Assembly (NCBI GenBank): GCA_964405735.1
Contig: CAYOPD010000008.1
Span: 6,261 to 70,260, forward strand
DNA: 64,000 nucleotides
Source: JADJLQ01 sp964405735
GTDB lineage: Bacteria > Bacteroidota > Bacteroidia > Chitinophagales > Saprospiraceae
Direction of reading: 5' to 3'
Position 1 is the first letter of the stretch, and every line of letters starts with the position of its first letter. The notes under the pieces were generated by a model. It was given only the letters and a program-made list of their open reading frames with translations. It was not told the origin of the DNA and did no database searches. This document shows, piece after piece, positions 42,543 to 52,222 of this stretch. Position numbers and translations under genes: made by a program.

Positions 42543-44528
42543 TCACCGCCTGATTGACCCATACTGCAATACAATCACCTGCACCGACCTCGCGGGAAAC
42601 TCCGCAACGAGCACTCCTCCCTCGATATCATAGCTGGTCTCCCTCGGGGTGATTACCCCAGGGTTATTCATCCGGTTAAACGCCAGATCCGCATTGGAAG
42701 ACAGCACCGTACCCCGGGCCTGAAATTTATCCGGAGGAAGCCCATCGATCCGGATTTCGATTTTCTGTGTTTTGCGTGCAATATTGACCAGCTTGACGAT
42801 GACCTGGTTTTGATTTTTATCGAGGACCGCTGAAGCATAGATGCTGTCCTGTCCGGCAACTACCGAATCCTTTACGGTAACGGGGATCACATGGCTTCCC
42901 CGGTTGGTTGAAAAGAGCTTTTGCACATAATAATTCGGAGTGGGCATGGTACGAAGATTGTCAAACCAGATCAGGTCGGGCCTCCACTGCCAGGCCTCTA
43001 CATGTGCGAGCAGGGGTGCATAGGAACACATGCGTACGAGATCGGCATTCCGCTCCAGACCGGTCATGAAGGCGGCTTCGGCCAGGGCGCTTTGCCAGGT
43101 GTTGCGCGATTCCGGCTGGGCATCCTCTTTGTCGTGGGCTGCGTATTCTCCCGCAAAGACCTTGGGCCTGTTGCGGTCGTATTGGTCGTAGCGGCGGGCA
43201 TTGGCAAAAAACCACGCTGGTGGCAGATAATAATGTTCGTCCACGAAGCCGGCTTTGGAATCCTTGAGCTGCGACCAGGCATAATCAAAAAGATTTCCCT
43301 GGGCAGAAGGACCCGAACTGGAAACGAGCTGAATATCCGGGTATTTAGTTTTCAGGGCTTGTTCAAATTTTCCATACCGTTCGAAATACTGTTCGTCCCA
43401 TTGTTCGTTTCCGACCCCAATCATTTTCAGGTTGAAGGGTGCAGGATGTCCCATGTCTGCCCGGAGTTTGCCCCATTTGGTTTGTACGGTACCGTTGGCA
43501 AATTCAATGAGGTCGAGGGCATCCTGGATATAAGGTCCGAGATCTTCCAGGGCGGCTACTTCACCGCTGTTGAACTGGCAGGCCATGCCGCAATTGAGGA
43601 TGGGCAGGGGTTCGGCCCCCAGGTCTTCGGACAGCTGGAAATATTCGTAAAAGCCGAGGCCAAAGGATTGGTAATAATCCGGCGCAGCCCTTCTTGGGAA
43701 TTCCATATTCCATCTGTTGATTAGCAATTCCCTCTCCTGTTTTGGGCCTACGGTTTTTTTCCATTGATACCGGCTGGCCAGGGTGTGGCCTTCCACGATG
43801 CAGCCGCCGGGGAAGCGGACAAAACCCGGCTTTAAACTATCAAGCATGGCTACCAGGTCGGCCCTTAATCCGCCAGGCCTGTTTTTGTAGGTATCGACCG
43901 GGAAAAGGGAAATATTATCGATTTCAATCACTCCTTTACCCAGGAAGGCTATTTTCAGAACGCCCTTTGATTCCATGTCCGATGCAGTCAGGACAAGGTC
44001 GTAATTGGCCCAGCCGCCCTTGAGATTGGTGATCTCACCCCGGGCCAGGGATTGCCCCGATTCACGAAGGACTTCCACCCGCATCCGGAGATTCCCGCTG
44101 ATGGCCTTGACCCTAATGAAAAAAGTGTATCCTGCATTTTTATGCAAACCGATTCCACGAAAACCTTCATTGACGATATTATAAACTGAACTGTCCGAAG
44201 ATTTGGTAATCCGCACATAGCGGCTATTTCCGTTTTTTACGACTGCCTGGTTGACCACCAGGACTTTGTCTTTAAAATCCGGTTTATTCACCTTCCATCC
44301 AGAGAAAGGCAAGGGAAACTGGAAAGAACCGTTTTTGACCAGTTCAGCATAAAGCCCTCCGTCAGCAGCAAAATTGATGTCCTCGAAAAAGATACCCCAC
44401 ATCTGGGGGGAGACCGTGGAGCGGATCTCGTTGGGTTTGACCTTTAGCTCAATCTGGGCTTTAACAGGACCGAACCCCCATGGTAGTACAACCACAAACA
44501 AAAAAGGTATACACAGGTTGAATTTCAT
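42543..44528 (-). CDS. GH51 alpha-L-arabinofuranosidase
   Basis: 661 aa with signal peptide (MKFNLCIPFLFVVVLPWGFGPVKAQ). N-terminal segment with TVSPQMWGIFFEDINFAADGGLYAELV is the GH51 signature; a carbohydrate-binding beta domain (~80-190) interrupts it. Barrel: FVRFPGGCIVEG, acid/base Glu in MIGVGNEQWDEQYF, nucleophile Glu in KVFAGEYAAHD. C-terminal beta-sandwich follows. It removes arabinofuranose from arabinoxylan or arabinan. Confidence 0.95.
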   Translation of the reverse strand: MKFNLCIPFLFVVVLPWGFGPVKAQIELKVKPNEIRSTVSPQMWGIFFEDINFAADGGLYAELVKNGSFQFPLPFSGWKVNKPDFKDKVLVVNQAVVKNGNSRYVRITKSSDSSVYNIVNEGFRGIGLHKNAGYTFFIRVKAISGNLRMRVEVLRESGQSLARGEITNLKGGWANYDLVLTASDMESKGVLKIAFLGKGVIEIDNISLFPVDTYKNRPGGLRADLVAMLDSLKPGFVRFPGGCIVEGHTLASRYQWKKTVGPKQERELLINRWNMEFPRRAAPDYYQSFGLGFYEYFQLSEDLGAEPLPILNCGMACQFNSGEVAALEDLGPYIQDALDLIEFANGTVQTKWGKLRADMGHPAPFNLKMIGVGNEQWDEQYFERYGKFEQALKTKYPDIQLVSSSGPSAQGNLFDYAWSQLKDSKAGFVDEHYYLPPAWFFANARRYDQYDRNRPKVFAGEYAAHDKEDAQPESRNTWQSALAEAAFMTGLERNADLVRMCSYAPLLAHVEAWQWRPDLIWFDNLRTMPTPNYYVQKLFSTNRGSHVIPVTVKDSVVAGQDSIYASAVLDKNQNQVIVKLVNIARKTQKIEIRIDGLPPDKFQARGTVLSSNADLAFNRMNNPGVITPRETSYDIEGGVLVAEFPARSVQVIVLQYGSIRR

Positions 44529-44667
44529 TTCACTTGAACGTTTTGCCGAATGAAATTAAGGATATTACCGGAGGGTTTATGCCCGGAACATTTCAGGCTC
44601 CTTTCAGCCCAGAATGAGATGAAATGGACCAAAACCTTTTGAGGATTGGTATTTATCGGCAGGCTGG

Positions 44668-45591
44668 TTATTGAATTCTCCTGTTCAGGGTAAAACTGAA
44701 ATCTTCATTTCCTATTAAGGGTTCGTTATTCTTGTTGAGAAAGAATAACACGTTTTCATCTCCGGCAAGGAATGAAATGGGTTCATCGGGTTTGTCGGAG
44801 TCAAGCCGGTAGATCACAGCATCCGGATTGGATTTAATTCCATTAAGTATGGTCCAGCTGCCCGATACATCACGGGGTTCATTGTCCACTACTTTGCGGA
44901 TGGTATATGTCGTGGGCTTGTGGCTTATGGAGTCCCTGTGGAGGATTAATCTCCATTTTAATTTGAAACAGGAAGAGCTTGCATGCATTTCCGGGTGTTC
45001 AGCAGCAATCTCGCGGCAGGGTGTTCGGCCGTCAAAAACGACCTCAAACGAAGGTTCTTTGGTTTGATTGAAAGGATTTGAAAACGCGGTTTGTCCGGTC
45101 AGGGGAATGGGATGTTTCCGGTTAAGCGAATAACTCCAACCCCCATTTCCGATCATCAATTTGCCTTGCGGGGTCAGAAGATGAAAAAGATTATCATTAA
45201 GTTTTACCATTGAAATTTCGGAAGGCAGGGATTCGCTTTTAAGCAGATAAGTTTCCACATCCATGGTTTTGGCGACTTGATACTTGCCCTTAAATTCAAG
45301 TTTTTTTCCTCCGCCCATAAAGCCCAGGGTATTGGGTTTTGATTCTCCAAAGATAAGTTCCAACACAAAGGTATTCTGGCCTGAGCCTGCAGGACCCAAA
45401 GCAAGATTCCACCTGATAAAATCGGTTTTTGTATCCGGGGGTATGGCCAGTAAAGATTTGATCAGGTCATCGCCGGGGGTACTGCCAACCAGAATGAATT
45501 CAGTGGAACGTTTCGTTGCCGAACAGGAAGCCGGACCCCAAACCAACATCAAAAGCAGGGAATAATAAGATAAGGATTTTAATGAGGTCAT
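44668..45591 (-). CDS. Lipoprotein with two tandem NlpE-like domains
   Basis: 307 aa counting from the ATG at 45591 (lipobox-like PASC, Cys23). Two repeats are visible: residues ~35-158 and ~180-305. They share an ending of the same form (N copy: NLFHLLTPQGKLMIGNGGWSYSLNR; C copy: NVLFFLNKNNEPLIGNEDFSFTLNR). The C copy has TPCREIAAEHPEM and KWRLILHRDS...TTYTIRKVV, which resembles the NlpE N-terminal barrel (GxxPCxxC...LxLxxDxxYxL), except that the CxxC is not conserved. NlpE senses surface/envelope stress in E. coli; a similar role is inference only. Weak family match. Confidence 0.75.
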   Translation of the reverse strand: MTSLKSLSYYSLLLMLVWGPASCSATKRSTEFILVGSTPGDDLIKSLLAIPPDTKTDFIRWNLALGPAGSGQNTFVLELIFGESKPNTLGFMGGGKKLEFKGKYQVAKTMDVETYLLKSESLPSEISMVKLNDNLFHLLTPQGKLMIGNGGWSYSLNRKHPIPLTGQTAFSNPFNQTKEPSFEVVFDGRTPCREIAAEHPEMHASSSCFKLKWRLILHRDSISHKPTTYTIRKVVDNEPRDVSGSWTILNGIKSNPDAVIYRLDSDKPDEPISFLAGDENVLFFLNKNNEPLIGNEDFSFTLNRRIQ

Positions 45592-45678
45592 CTCATAAAG
45601 ATAAAGGTACTTGATCGCACCTGTCAATCCGGCCGTAAAAGTTTCAAAAGACGGCAGCCTTTAATGTAGAAATAATGG

Positions 45679-46521
45679 TTACTTTTTCAATCCCTTCAAA
45701 TAGGCAATGCTCTGAGGTACCTGGCTCAGAATATTATTACTCTCGTCTTCGATGAAAAAGTGTTTGATCCCGATTTTATTGGCTTGCCGGATGATGCCGG
45801 GGATATCAATTTCCCCGGTGCCCAGGGCCACATCGTTTTCGGTGGAAGTGCCGCCGGTAAGGTCTTTTTTAACTCCTTTTTTGAGGTCCTTGAGGTGGAT
45901 GAGTTTCCAGCGGTCTTTGTATTTTTTCAACAGTTTGACCGGATCGCCGCCTCCAAACTGGGTCCAGAGGACGTCCATTTCAAAAGAAACATATTCGGGA
46001 TTGGTGTTTTTAATGATATAATCCATTAAAGTGCCTTTTTCATGCGGCCAGAATTCATACCCATGCACATGGTAACAAAAGGTAATGCCTTGTTCTTTGA
46101 GTATTTTGCCGGCGGCATTAAAGTCCTCTACGGCTTTTTTGGCATTTTCAAAATTGAAGGCGCCGTTTTTATGCGGGATCCAGGCGCACATCACATATTT
46201 GGCGCCCAGGGCCTTGGCGCGGGTAGCCACTTCCAGGGGATTTTTAACCAGCTGTTCGTAGCCGGCGCCGGTCGAAGGGATGCTGATCCCCCTGGCTTCG
46301 CAGAGTTTTCTGAAATCTTCCGGGGCGATGCGGCCACCGCTGCCTTCGATCTCGGTGAATCCCATCATGGCGATGGTATCCAGCGTTTTTTCAATGCTGT
46401 TGGGAAAACTGCGGCGGAAAGTAAAAGCCTGAATGCCGAAGGGGGCGGTATACAGGGGTTTCTGTGCATTGGAATCGGCAGTAAAGAACAGGAGTGCAAA
46501 AAAATATACAAATGGTTTCAT
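45679..46521 (-). CDS. Exported sugar phosphate isomerase/epimerase-like TIM barrel
   Basis: 280 aa with signal peptide (MKPFVYFFALLFFTADSNAQ). Xylose-isomerase-like barrel (AP endonuclease 2 superfamily): GIQAFTFRRSFP, MMGFTEIEGSGGRI, TFCYHVHGYEFWP, VSFEMDVLWTQFGGGDPV and WKLIHLKDLKKG carry the usual Glu/Asp/His metal ligands. Exported members are common in Bacteroidota beside Gfo/Idh and DUF1080 genes, where a family member acts on 3-keto or unsaturated sugar intermediates. Here it is 16 kb from that pair, so a link is plausible only. Confidence 0.9.
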   Translation of the reverse strand: MKPFVYFFALLFFTADSNAQKPLYTAPFGIQAFTFRRSFPNSIEKTLDTIAMMGFTEIEGSGGRIAPEDFRKLCEARGISIPSTGAGYEQLVKNPLEVATRAKALGAKYVMCAWIPHKNGAFNFENAKKAVEDFNAAGKILKEQGITFCYHVHGYEFWPHEKGTLMDYIIKNTNPEYVSFEMDVLWTQFGGGDPVKLLKKYKDRWKLIHLKDLKKGVKKDLTGGTSTENDVALGTGEIDIPGIIRQANKIGIKHFFIEDESNNILSQVPQSIAYLKGLKK

Positions 46522-46623
46522 CTTAAAAGGATTAAAAGGATAAAAATATGATACTTAATCGAGGCAAGAAGATGCTATGGTTTTTATTTTGCCGAATATA
46601 CTCCCCAAACGGTCGAATGGCCA

Positions 46624-46655
46624 TTGTTCGATAAGATTTACCCTGGGTACATTTG
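46624..46655 (+). promoter_or_regulatory. Candidate Bacteroidota sigma-A promoter
   Basis: TTG (46624-46626), a 21-bp spacer, then TACATTTG (46648-46655), matching TTG...TAnnTTTG. It ends 24 bp before the ATG at 46680 of the outer-membrane receptor gene. Best promoter match in the window. Confidence 0.5.
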
Positions 46656-46679
46656 CAGGTTCATTCTTCAAGGCATTCG

Positions 46680-49106
46680 ATGAAATTAAAGAAGGTCGCA
46701 TTATTTTCTCAATTCTTCTTTTTGCTGCTTCCTTTTGGTGCATTGGGGCAGACAGCAAAAATTGCCCAGATCAAAGGCCGGATCATCGATTCGGTGAGCG
46801 GGCAGGCCCTTTGTTTTGCAAGCATCCAGGTGCTCTCGGCGGCAGACAGCATTATGGTTAATGGAGATTTAACTGCCGACAATGGCCATTTTGTCATTTC
46901 GGCACCTTTTGGTGAATATTTTTTGCGATTGGATTATATGGGTTTTCACAGCAAGGCCACTCCTTCCTTTTTATTATCAAAAGAACATCCCCGGATCGAC
47001 CTGGGGACCATCCCTATGATTCCCCTGATCAATACCCTGGATGAGGTAGTGGTGCAGGCAGAGAAAAGTTCAATGCAACTGTCCCTGGACCGGAAAATAT
47101 TTAATGTGGGCAAGGACCTGGCCAATGCAGGAGGGTCTGCTTCTGATATCCTGACCAATATTCCATCCGTATCGGTGGACGCTGAGGGAGGAGTTAAACT
47201 AAGGGGAAGCGATAATGTCCGGATCCTGATTGATGGAAAGCCATCCGGCCTGGTCAGCATTAAAGGGGGCAGCGGCCTCCAGCAATTGCAGGCCAACCTG
47301 GTGGAGCGGGTGGAAATCATCACCAACCCCTCGGCCCGGTACGAAGCGGAAGGCATGGCCGGGATCATCAATATAATTTTGAAAAAGGACCGCAGCCAGG
47401 GTTTTAACGGCTCCGTGGATCTGATCACCGGAAACCCGGCCAATTTCGGCCTGGCTGCCAATTTTAATTACCGCCGGAACAAACTTAATTTTTTTATCAA
47501 TTACGGCATCTCCTATCGCGAACAATTGATCCGGAGTTCCCTTTATCAGGAAGTCTTTGGGGATACGACCCGTTTACTCGAGCAAACCAACCGGGGCGCC
47601 TTTACCGGATTTAACAACAATATCAGGGGAGGCCTCGATTATTTTTTTTCCGAAAAAAGCATACTGACCGCTGCATACCTTTACCGGCGAAGCCAGGGAA
47701 ACCGACTCCTTAATATCCAGTACCTGGATTACCGGGACAACCTGGCCGGCAATCCAAGCCTCAGCAAAAGGCAACAGGATGAGGATGAGATAGAGCCCAA
47801 TTCTGAAATTTCGATCAATTATAAAAAATCCTTTAACCAGAAAGGGCATGAACTGATAGCCGAAGTGAAATACATCGATTATTGGGAAAACTCCGACCAA
47901 ACCTACGGGCAACAATTTTTTCAATCCGATGGCACGGAAGAGATCAACCGCAACCTCGTCCAGAAGTCGGTTAACGACGAATTCGAGAAACAATATTTAT
48001 TGCAGTTGGACTATACCCGGCCCCTTTCCAGGGAAGGAAAAATGGAAGCCGGGCTGAGAAGCAGTTTTCGTGACATGGTCAATGATTATCTGGTAAGCCA
48101 GAAAACGGCAACAGGATCCTTTGTCCCGTTGCCTGGCCTGGATAATATCTTTCTTTACGACGAAAACATCCATGCGGCCTATGGGATTTTGGGCAATAAA
48201 AGCGGCCGGTTTTCTTACCAGGCCGGGCTGCGTGCGGAATGGACCGACGTTAAAACCACCCTACGCGAAACGAACCAGGTGAATCCCCGCGACTATGTCA
48301 ACCTGTTCCCAAGTGTTCACCTGACGCTGAGCCTGCCCCGGGAAAATGCCTTGCAATGGAGTTACAGCCGACGCGTAAGGCGGCCATTTTACAACGATCT
48401 GAGTCCTTATGTGACTTTTTCGGACGCCCGTAATTTTTTCAGCGGCAATCCCGATCTTAATCCGGAATTCAGCAATGCGCTGGAACTGGGGCATATTAAA
48501 ACCTTTGAAAAGGGTTCCCTGACTTCGTCCATTTATTACCGCAGTACGCGGGACCGGATCGAACGGATTCGGCGCGTGGATGAATCCGGCAATTCGGTCA
48601 CCCGTACGGAGAATTTATTATCTGAACATGCGCTGGGTGTGGAATTCACCAGCGGCTATTCTCCAAGGCCCTGGTGGAAACTGGATTTCAACTTCAACTA
48701 TTTTTATGCGGATATCGACGGCACCAATATCCTGAAGGATTACCACGCCTATACCTATAGCTGGTTTGCCCGCCAGACTTCCCGGTTTACTCTTCCCCGC
48801 GGCCTGGATATCCAGTTGCGCACCAATTACGAAGCGCCTCAACGCACCGCCCAGGGCAAACGCAGGTCCCTCTATTATGCAGACCTGTCCATCAGCAAAG
48901 ATGTCTGGAAAGACAAAGGCACGCTCAACCTGAGCATCCTGGATGTCTTCAACAGCCGTCGGATGCGAACCATCAGTGAAGGCCCCAATTTTTATACGGA
49001 GGGGAATGCAAGGATGCGGGTCCGCCAGGTGAACTTATCACTGAGCTATAGAATCAGGCAGACAAAGTCAAATAAGCCCAGGAGAATGGAAGGGGAGGAA
49101 GGGTAA
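46680..49106 (+). CDS. TonB-dependent-receptor-like outer membrane beta-barrel protein
   Basis: 808 aa from the ATG at 46680, giving a signal peptide (MKLKKVALFSQFFFLLLPFGALGQ). Residues ~28-115 are a CarboxypepD_reg-like beta-sandwich (KGRIIDSVSGQALCFASIQV). A plug-like segment follows (GGSASDILTNIPSVSVDAEGGVKLRG, ILIDGKPSG), then a long barrel with alternating aromatic strands. This is the 'outer membrane beta-barrel family' without a SusD partner. No TonB box is obvious and the C-terminus ends in charged residues instead of an aromatic. Ligand unknown. Confidence 0.9.
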   Translation: MKLKKVALFSQFFFLLLPFGALGQTAKIAQIKGRIIDSVSGQALCFASIQVLSAADSIMVNGDLTADNGHFVISAPFGEYFLRLDYMGFHSKATPSFLLSKEHPRIDLGTIPMIPLINTLDEVVVQAEKSSMQLSLDRKIFNVGKDLANAGGSASDILTNIPSVSVDAEGGVKLRGSDNVRILIDGKPSGLVSIKGGSGLQQLQANLVERVEIITNPSARYEAEGMAGIINIILKKDRSQGFNGSVDLITGNPANFGLAANFNYRRNKLNFFINYGISYREQLIRSSLYQEVFGDTTRLLEQTNRGAFTGFNNNIRGGLDYFFSEKSILTAAYLYRRSQGNRLLNIQYLDYRDNLAGNPSLSKRQQDEDEIEPNSEISINYKKSFNQKGHELIAEVKYIDYWENSDQTYGQQFFQSDGTEEINRNLVQKSVNDEFEKQYLLQLDYTRPLSREGKMEAGLRSSFRDMVNDYLVSQKTATGSFVPLPGLDNIFLYDENIHAAYGILGNKSGRFSYQAGLRAEWTDVKTTLRETNQVNPRDYVNLFPSVHLTLSLPRENALQWSYSRRVRRPFYNDLSPYVTFSDARNFFSGNPDLNPEFSNALELGHIKTFEKGSLTSSIYYRSTRDRIERIRRVDESGNSVTRTENLLSEHALGVEFTSGYSPRPWWKLDFNFNYFYADIDGTNILKDYHAYTYSWFARQTSRFTLPRGLDIQLRTNYEAPQRTAQGKRRSLYYADLSISKDVWKDKGTLNLSILDVFNSRRMRTISEGPNFYTEGNARMRVRQVNLSLSYRIRQTKSNKPRRMEGEEG

Positions 49107-49157
49107 AAGATTAAACCTTTTATTTTGGGGTTTGGAAGAATGCGTGAGAAAATTCAA

Positions 49158-49192
49158 TTTGTTCAATAAATCCGGAAAAGACAATAAATTTG
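49158..49192 (+). promoter_or_regulatory. Possible promoter of the Reg_prop sensor kinase gene
   Basis: TTTG (49158-49161) and TAAATTTG (49185-49192), a good -7 box, are separated by 23 bp, slightly longer than usual. The box ends 18 bp before the ATG at 49211. Confidence 0.35.
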
Positions 49193-49210
49193 GTCTAAAT
49201 CCTTTTTAAC

Positions 49211-52177
49211 ATGCGGGTTTGGTTTTTGTTCTTATGCCTGACCAATCCCATTTTTTTTTGGTGCCAGTCAAATCCGAAAATCAACCATTGGACCGTTCTT
49301 GATGGATTGGCAGATGGCAACATTCATGAAATATTTAAGGATTCCTATGGTTTTCTCTGGATTGCAACAGACAATGGGCTCAACCGGTTTGACGGCACGA
49401 CCTTTAGGCACTATATTCACCAGTTGGAAGTTGAAAATGGGTTTCGTGGAAGTGAAGTGCTTGGGATTGCCGAGGATAACCGGCACCGCATCTGGATCGG
49501 TACGGAGGAAGGTCTGAATGTATATTTTCACCAGGAGGATTCCTTCCACCATATTCCCACTCCCCGGTCTAACCCAAACCTGGCTTCCTATTCCATACCG
49601 CTTGCAGTGGCGGGAGACGAAATCATATGTTGGGAAATTACCAACCATATTGTGGCTTATGATGCGGAGACCCTTAAACGGCGCATCCTGTATATAAATA
49701 TGCCCTGGCCCGCATTGAGATACTATTGGCTCAATCAAAATGCTTTCCAAAAAGGAGCGAATAAACTCTGGGTGCCCCTGAATAATTATATTCTTGAAAT
49801 GGACCTGTCCCAAAAGCGGGTGGACAGCTTAAAACTACCCCCGGAAGCCGGAGTCTGCCAGTCCATTCTAAAACTGGAAAAGGATTTGTTGCTGGGGTGC
49901 ACCGGGGGATTATTCAAATTCAATTTCGAAACCGGTAAAACAGAGGCCGTGACCTGGGCCGGACCCCTGAGGAACAAACAAATCAACGCACTGAATGTGT
50001 CAGGCAAGGGGGATATATGGATCGGCACGGAGGATGAGGGCCTTTATTTTTTTAACTCAAAGAAACAAAAATTTGCCATTCATGTACATGACCCCAATAA
50101 GCCAAATTCCATTTCCTCGAATTCAGTTTATTCATTATATGCGGATGATCATGATATTTTATGGGCTGCAACTGGAAAAAAGGCGTTGGACCAGGTGTTC
50201 CCTTATGAACAGGCCATCGATCATTTTAGGATCTATGCATCCAATAAGATAAGCCTGGGGTCGGTTCAGTGTTTTGCGGAAGACTTTAATCAAAACATTT
50301 GGGTCGGAACCAATGGTTTGGGCATACATATTTTTAATCCGGAACTGGGCAAAACAGTTAATGTCATAACCCCGGGAGGCGGCTTGTCAAACAATATCCG
50401 TTCAATAAAAATGAATAAGAGGGGAAACAAAGCGTGGATTGGAACGGCCTCGGGGATGTGCAAAATGAGCCTTCCAGATCAGTTGGTGACGCGGATTTTA
50501 TTTTATGATGGTGAAGCATCCCGTTCCATGGAATCGCCGCTCATCCGCCATATGCAGGTCCAGGACGACTCTACCTGGCTGGTTGCCACCAACAAAGGGG
50601 TTTTTTCCCTTGCTTTTGAGGACGACACGGCAAGAAGATTACCCCATTTGAAGGAAGATGTTTTTTTTATTGGTAAAAACAGGAATGTCTACTCCTTTAG
50701 TTTCTGGGATTATGATCCGGTACTTTACAGATTGCAAAAAGGCAAATGGGAAAAGGGGGAATTTCCATTTTCCGACATAACGGTAGGTATTCTGATGCCG
50801 GGGAAGCCGGAGAATATCTATTGGATCGGAACCGACAAAGGTCTGATCAAGACGGACTCCACGTTTAAAAGAACCGAACAATTCAACAAAAAACATGGAT
50901 TGCCGGACAACAGAATATGGGGATTGCAACACGATGCCCAAGGTCACCTATGGATCACCACCAACCGGGGAATCGCCAGGTATAATTATTCAAAAAACCG
51001 CCTTTCCAGTTTTGGCTTGCCGGACGGCATCCAGGGCCTGGAGTACAATCCGAACGCATATCTTCTTGCCGGTGACGGCACCTTGTACCTGGGCGGGAAA
51101 AATGGTTTTGACCGCATTAAAACCGGTCTGATCCGGGAATTGGATCGGGATCCCGGTCTGAATTTATATGCCCTTCGTATACAAGGACCCTATGAAGGAT
51201 CGCTTAAAGAGAAAAGAATAATACTTAAACACGACCAAAACAATTTTTCCATTGAGGCAACCGTCATTGACTATTTCAATCCCCAAAAGTCTAAAGTCAG
51301 GTTCAGACTGGAACCCGTAGAGAAAGAATGGCAAATTGAAAATGCGCCCTATACGATTCGCTATGCGGGTTTGTCGCCCGGAAAATATACGCTGCTCACT
51401 TCAGCCAATAATCACCGTGATGAAATCAATGAAAAGGGCCATAAAATTGAATTTCTTATCCTTTCTCCTTTCTGGAGGCGGGCATGGTTTGTAGCATGCT
51501 GTTCCTTGCTGTTGGCCGGGGGGTTGTATCAGATATACCATTACCGCCTGAACCAGGTGAAAAAGATTTATGAAGTCAGAACAAAAATTTCACAGGACCT
51601 GCACGATGAGGTGGGATCTGCCTTAAGCGGGATCTCCCTGTACAGCCATTTGGTGAAAGAACAGTTAAACACCCAACCACCCGGTCAGGTTCAAAAATCC
51701 ATTGACCTCATACAGCATTCCGCCCTGGAAATGATCCATAAGCTTAACGACATCGTCTGGTTTGTCAATCCGGAACAGGATTCCTTGCTTAAATTACTGG
51801 AAAGGCTGGAAGAATATGCCCGCACCATGACGTCGGCAAAGAATATCCGGTTCCGGATTCAATTGCCCGAGGGACTGGATGATCACAAATTGCCGATTCA
51901 ATTCCGAAGAAATATTTATTTGATTTGCAAGGAGGCCCTGAACAACGCGGTAAAATACAGTCAGGCGGTCGCATTGGAATTGACCGTGAAGATCAAAGAA
52001 AAAAATCTTGAATTCGAAATACACGACCATGGAACCGGCTTTGATCCTTTGATGGCCAGGAGGGGTAATGGATTAGTCAATATGAGGAAAAGGGCGGAAG
52101 AAATTGGCGCCAGGCTGAATTTGCAGTCCGCGAAAAACGAAGGAACATCCGTATTGCTTCAATTAAAAATCACCTGA
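49211..52177 (+). CDS. Reg_prop / Y_Y_Y sensor histidine kinase (HisKA_3 type)
   Basis: 988 aa with signal peptide. Residues ~25-620 are two-component regulator propeller repeats (e.g. GFLWIATDNGLNRFDG, IWIGTEDEGLYFF, LWITTNRGIARYN). A Y_Y_Y domain follows (~650-745; APYTIRYAGLSPGKYTL), then one transmembrane helix (~756-776, AWFVACCSLLLAGGLYQIYH). The cytoplasmic part is a HisKA_3 kinase: phospho-acceptor H798 in SQDLHDEVGSALSGIS, then HATPase with ICKEALNNAVKYSQA and HDHGTGFDP. It lacks the receiver/AraC output of hybrid types, so it signals to the LuxR regulator starting 45 bp downstream. Such kinases usually sense glycans or other periplasmic ligands. Confidence 0.95.
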   Translation: MRVWFLFLCLTNPIFFWCQSNPKINHWTVLDGLADGNIHEIFKDSYGFLWIATDNGLNRFDGTTFRHYIHQLEVENGFRGSEVLGIAEDNRHRIWIGTEEGLNVYFHQEDSFHHIPTPRSNPNLASYSIPLAVAGDEIICWEITNHIVAYDAETLKRRILYINMPWPALRYYWLNQNAFQKGANKLWVPLNNYILEMDLSQKRVDSLKLPPEAGVCQSILKLEKDLLLGCTGGLFKFNFETGKTEAVTWAGPLRNKQINALNVSGKGDIWIGTEDEGLYFFNSKKQKFAIHVHDPNKPNSISSNSVYSLYADDHDILWAATGKKALDQVFPYEQAIDHFRIYASNKISLGSVQCFAEDFNQNIWVGTNGLGIHIFNPELGKTVNVITPGGGLSNNIRSIKMNKRGNKAWIGTASGMCKMSLPDQLVTRILFYDGEASRSMESPLIRHMQVQDDSTWLVATNKGVFSLAFEDDTARRLPHLKEDVFFIGKNRNVYSFSFWDYDPVLYRLQKGKWEKGEFPFSDITVGILMPGKPENIYWIGTDKGLIKTDSTFKRTEQFNKKHGLPDNRIWGLQHDAQGHLWITTNRGIARYNYSKNRLSSFGLPDGIQGLEYNPNAYLLAGDGTLYLGGKNGFDRIKTGLIRELDRDPGLNLYALRIQGPYEGSLKEKRIILKHDQNNFSIEATVIDYFNPQKSKVRFRLEPVEKEWQIENAPYTIRYAGLSPGKYTLLTSANNHRDEINEKGHKIEFLILSPFWRRAWFVACCSLLLAGGLYQIYHYRLNQVKKIYEVRTKISQDLHDEVGSALSGISLYSHLVKEQLNTQPPGQVQKSIDLIQHSALEMIHKLNDIVWFVNPEQDSLLKLLERLEEYARTMTSAKNIRFRIQLPEGLDDHKLPIQFRRNIYLICKEALNNAVKYSQAVALELTVKIKEKNLEFEIHDHGTGFDPLMARRGNGLVNMRKRAEEIGARLNLQSAKNEGTSVLLQLKIT

Positions 52178-52222
52178 TGGGGTATTGAAAAGATCCCGGA
52201 TTATCTCCAATTTCAACTCTCC

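Noticed and set aside
42252..42557. Reading frames crossing the second N gap
   Set aside because: They span undefined bases and overlap the alcohol dehydrogenase gene antisense.
46680..49106. SusC-like polysaccharide transporter
   Set aside because: No SusD gene follows and the sequence pattern is of the general outer-membrane beta-barrel family.
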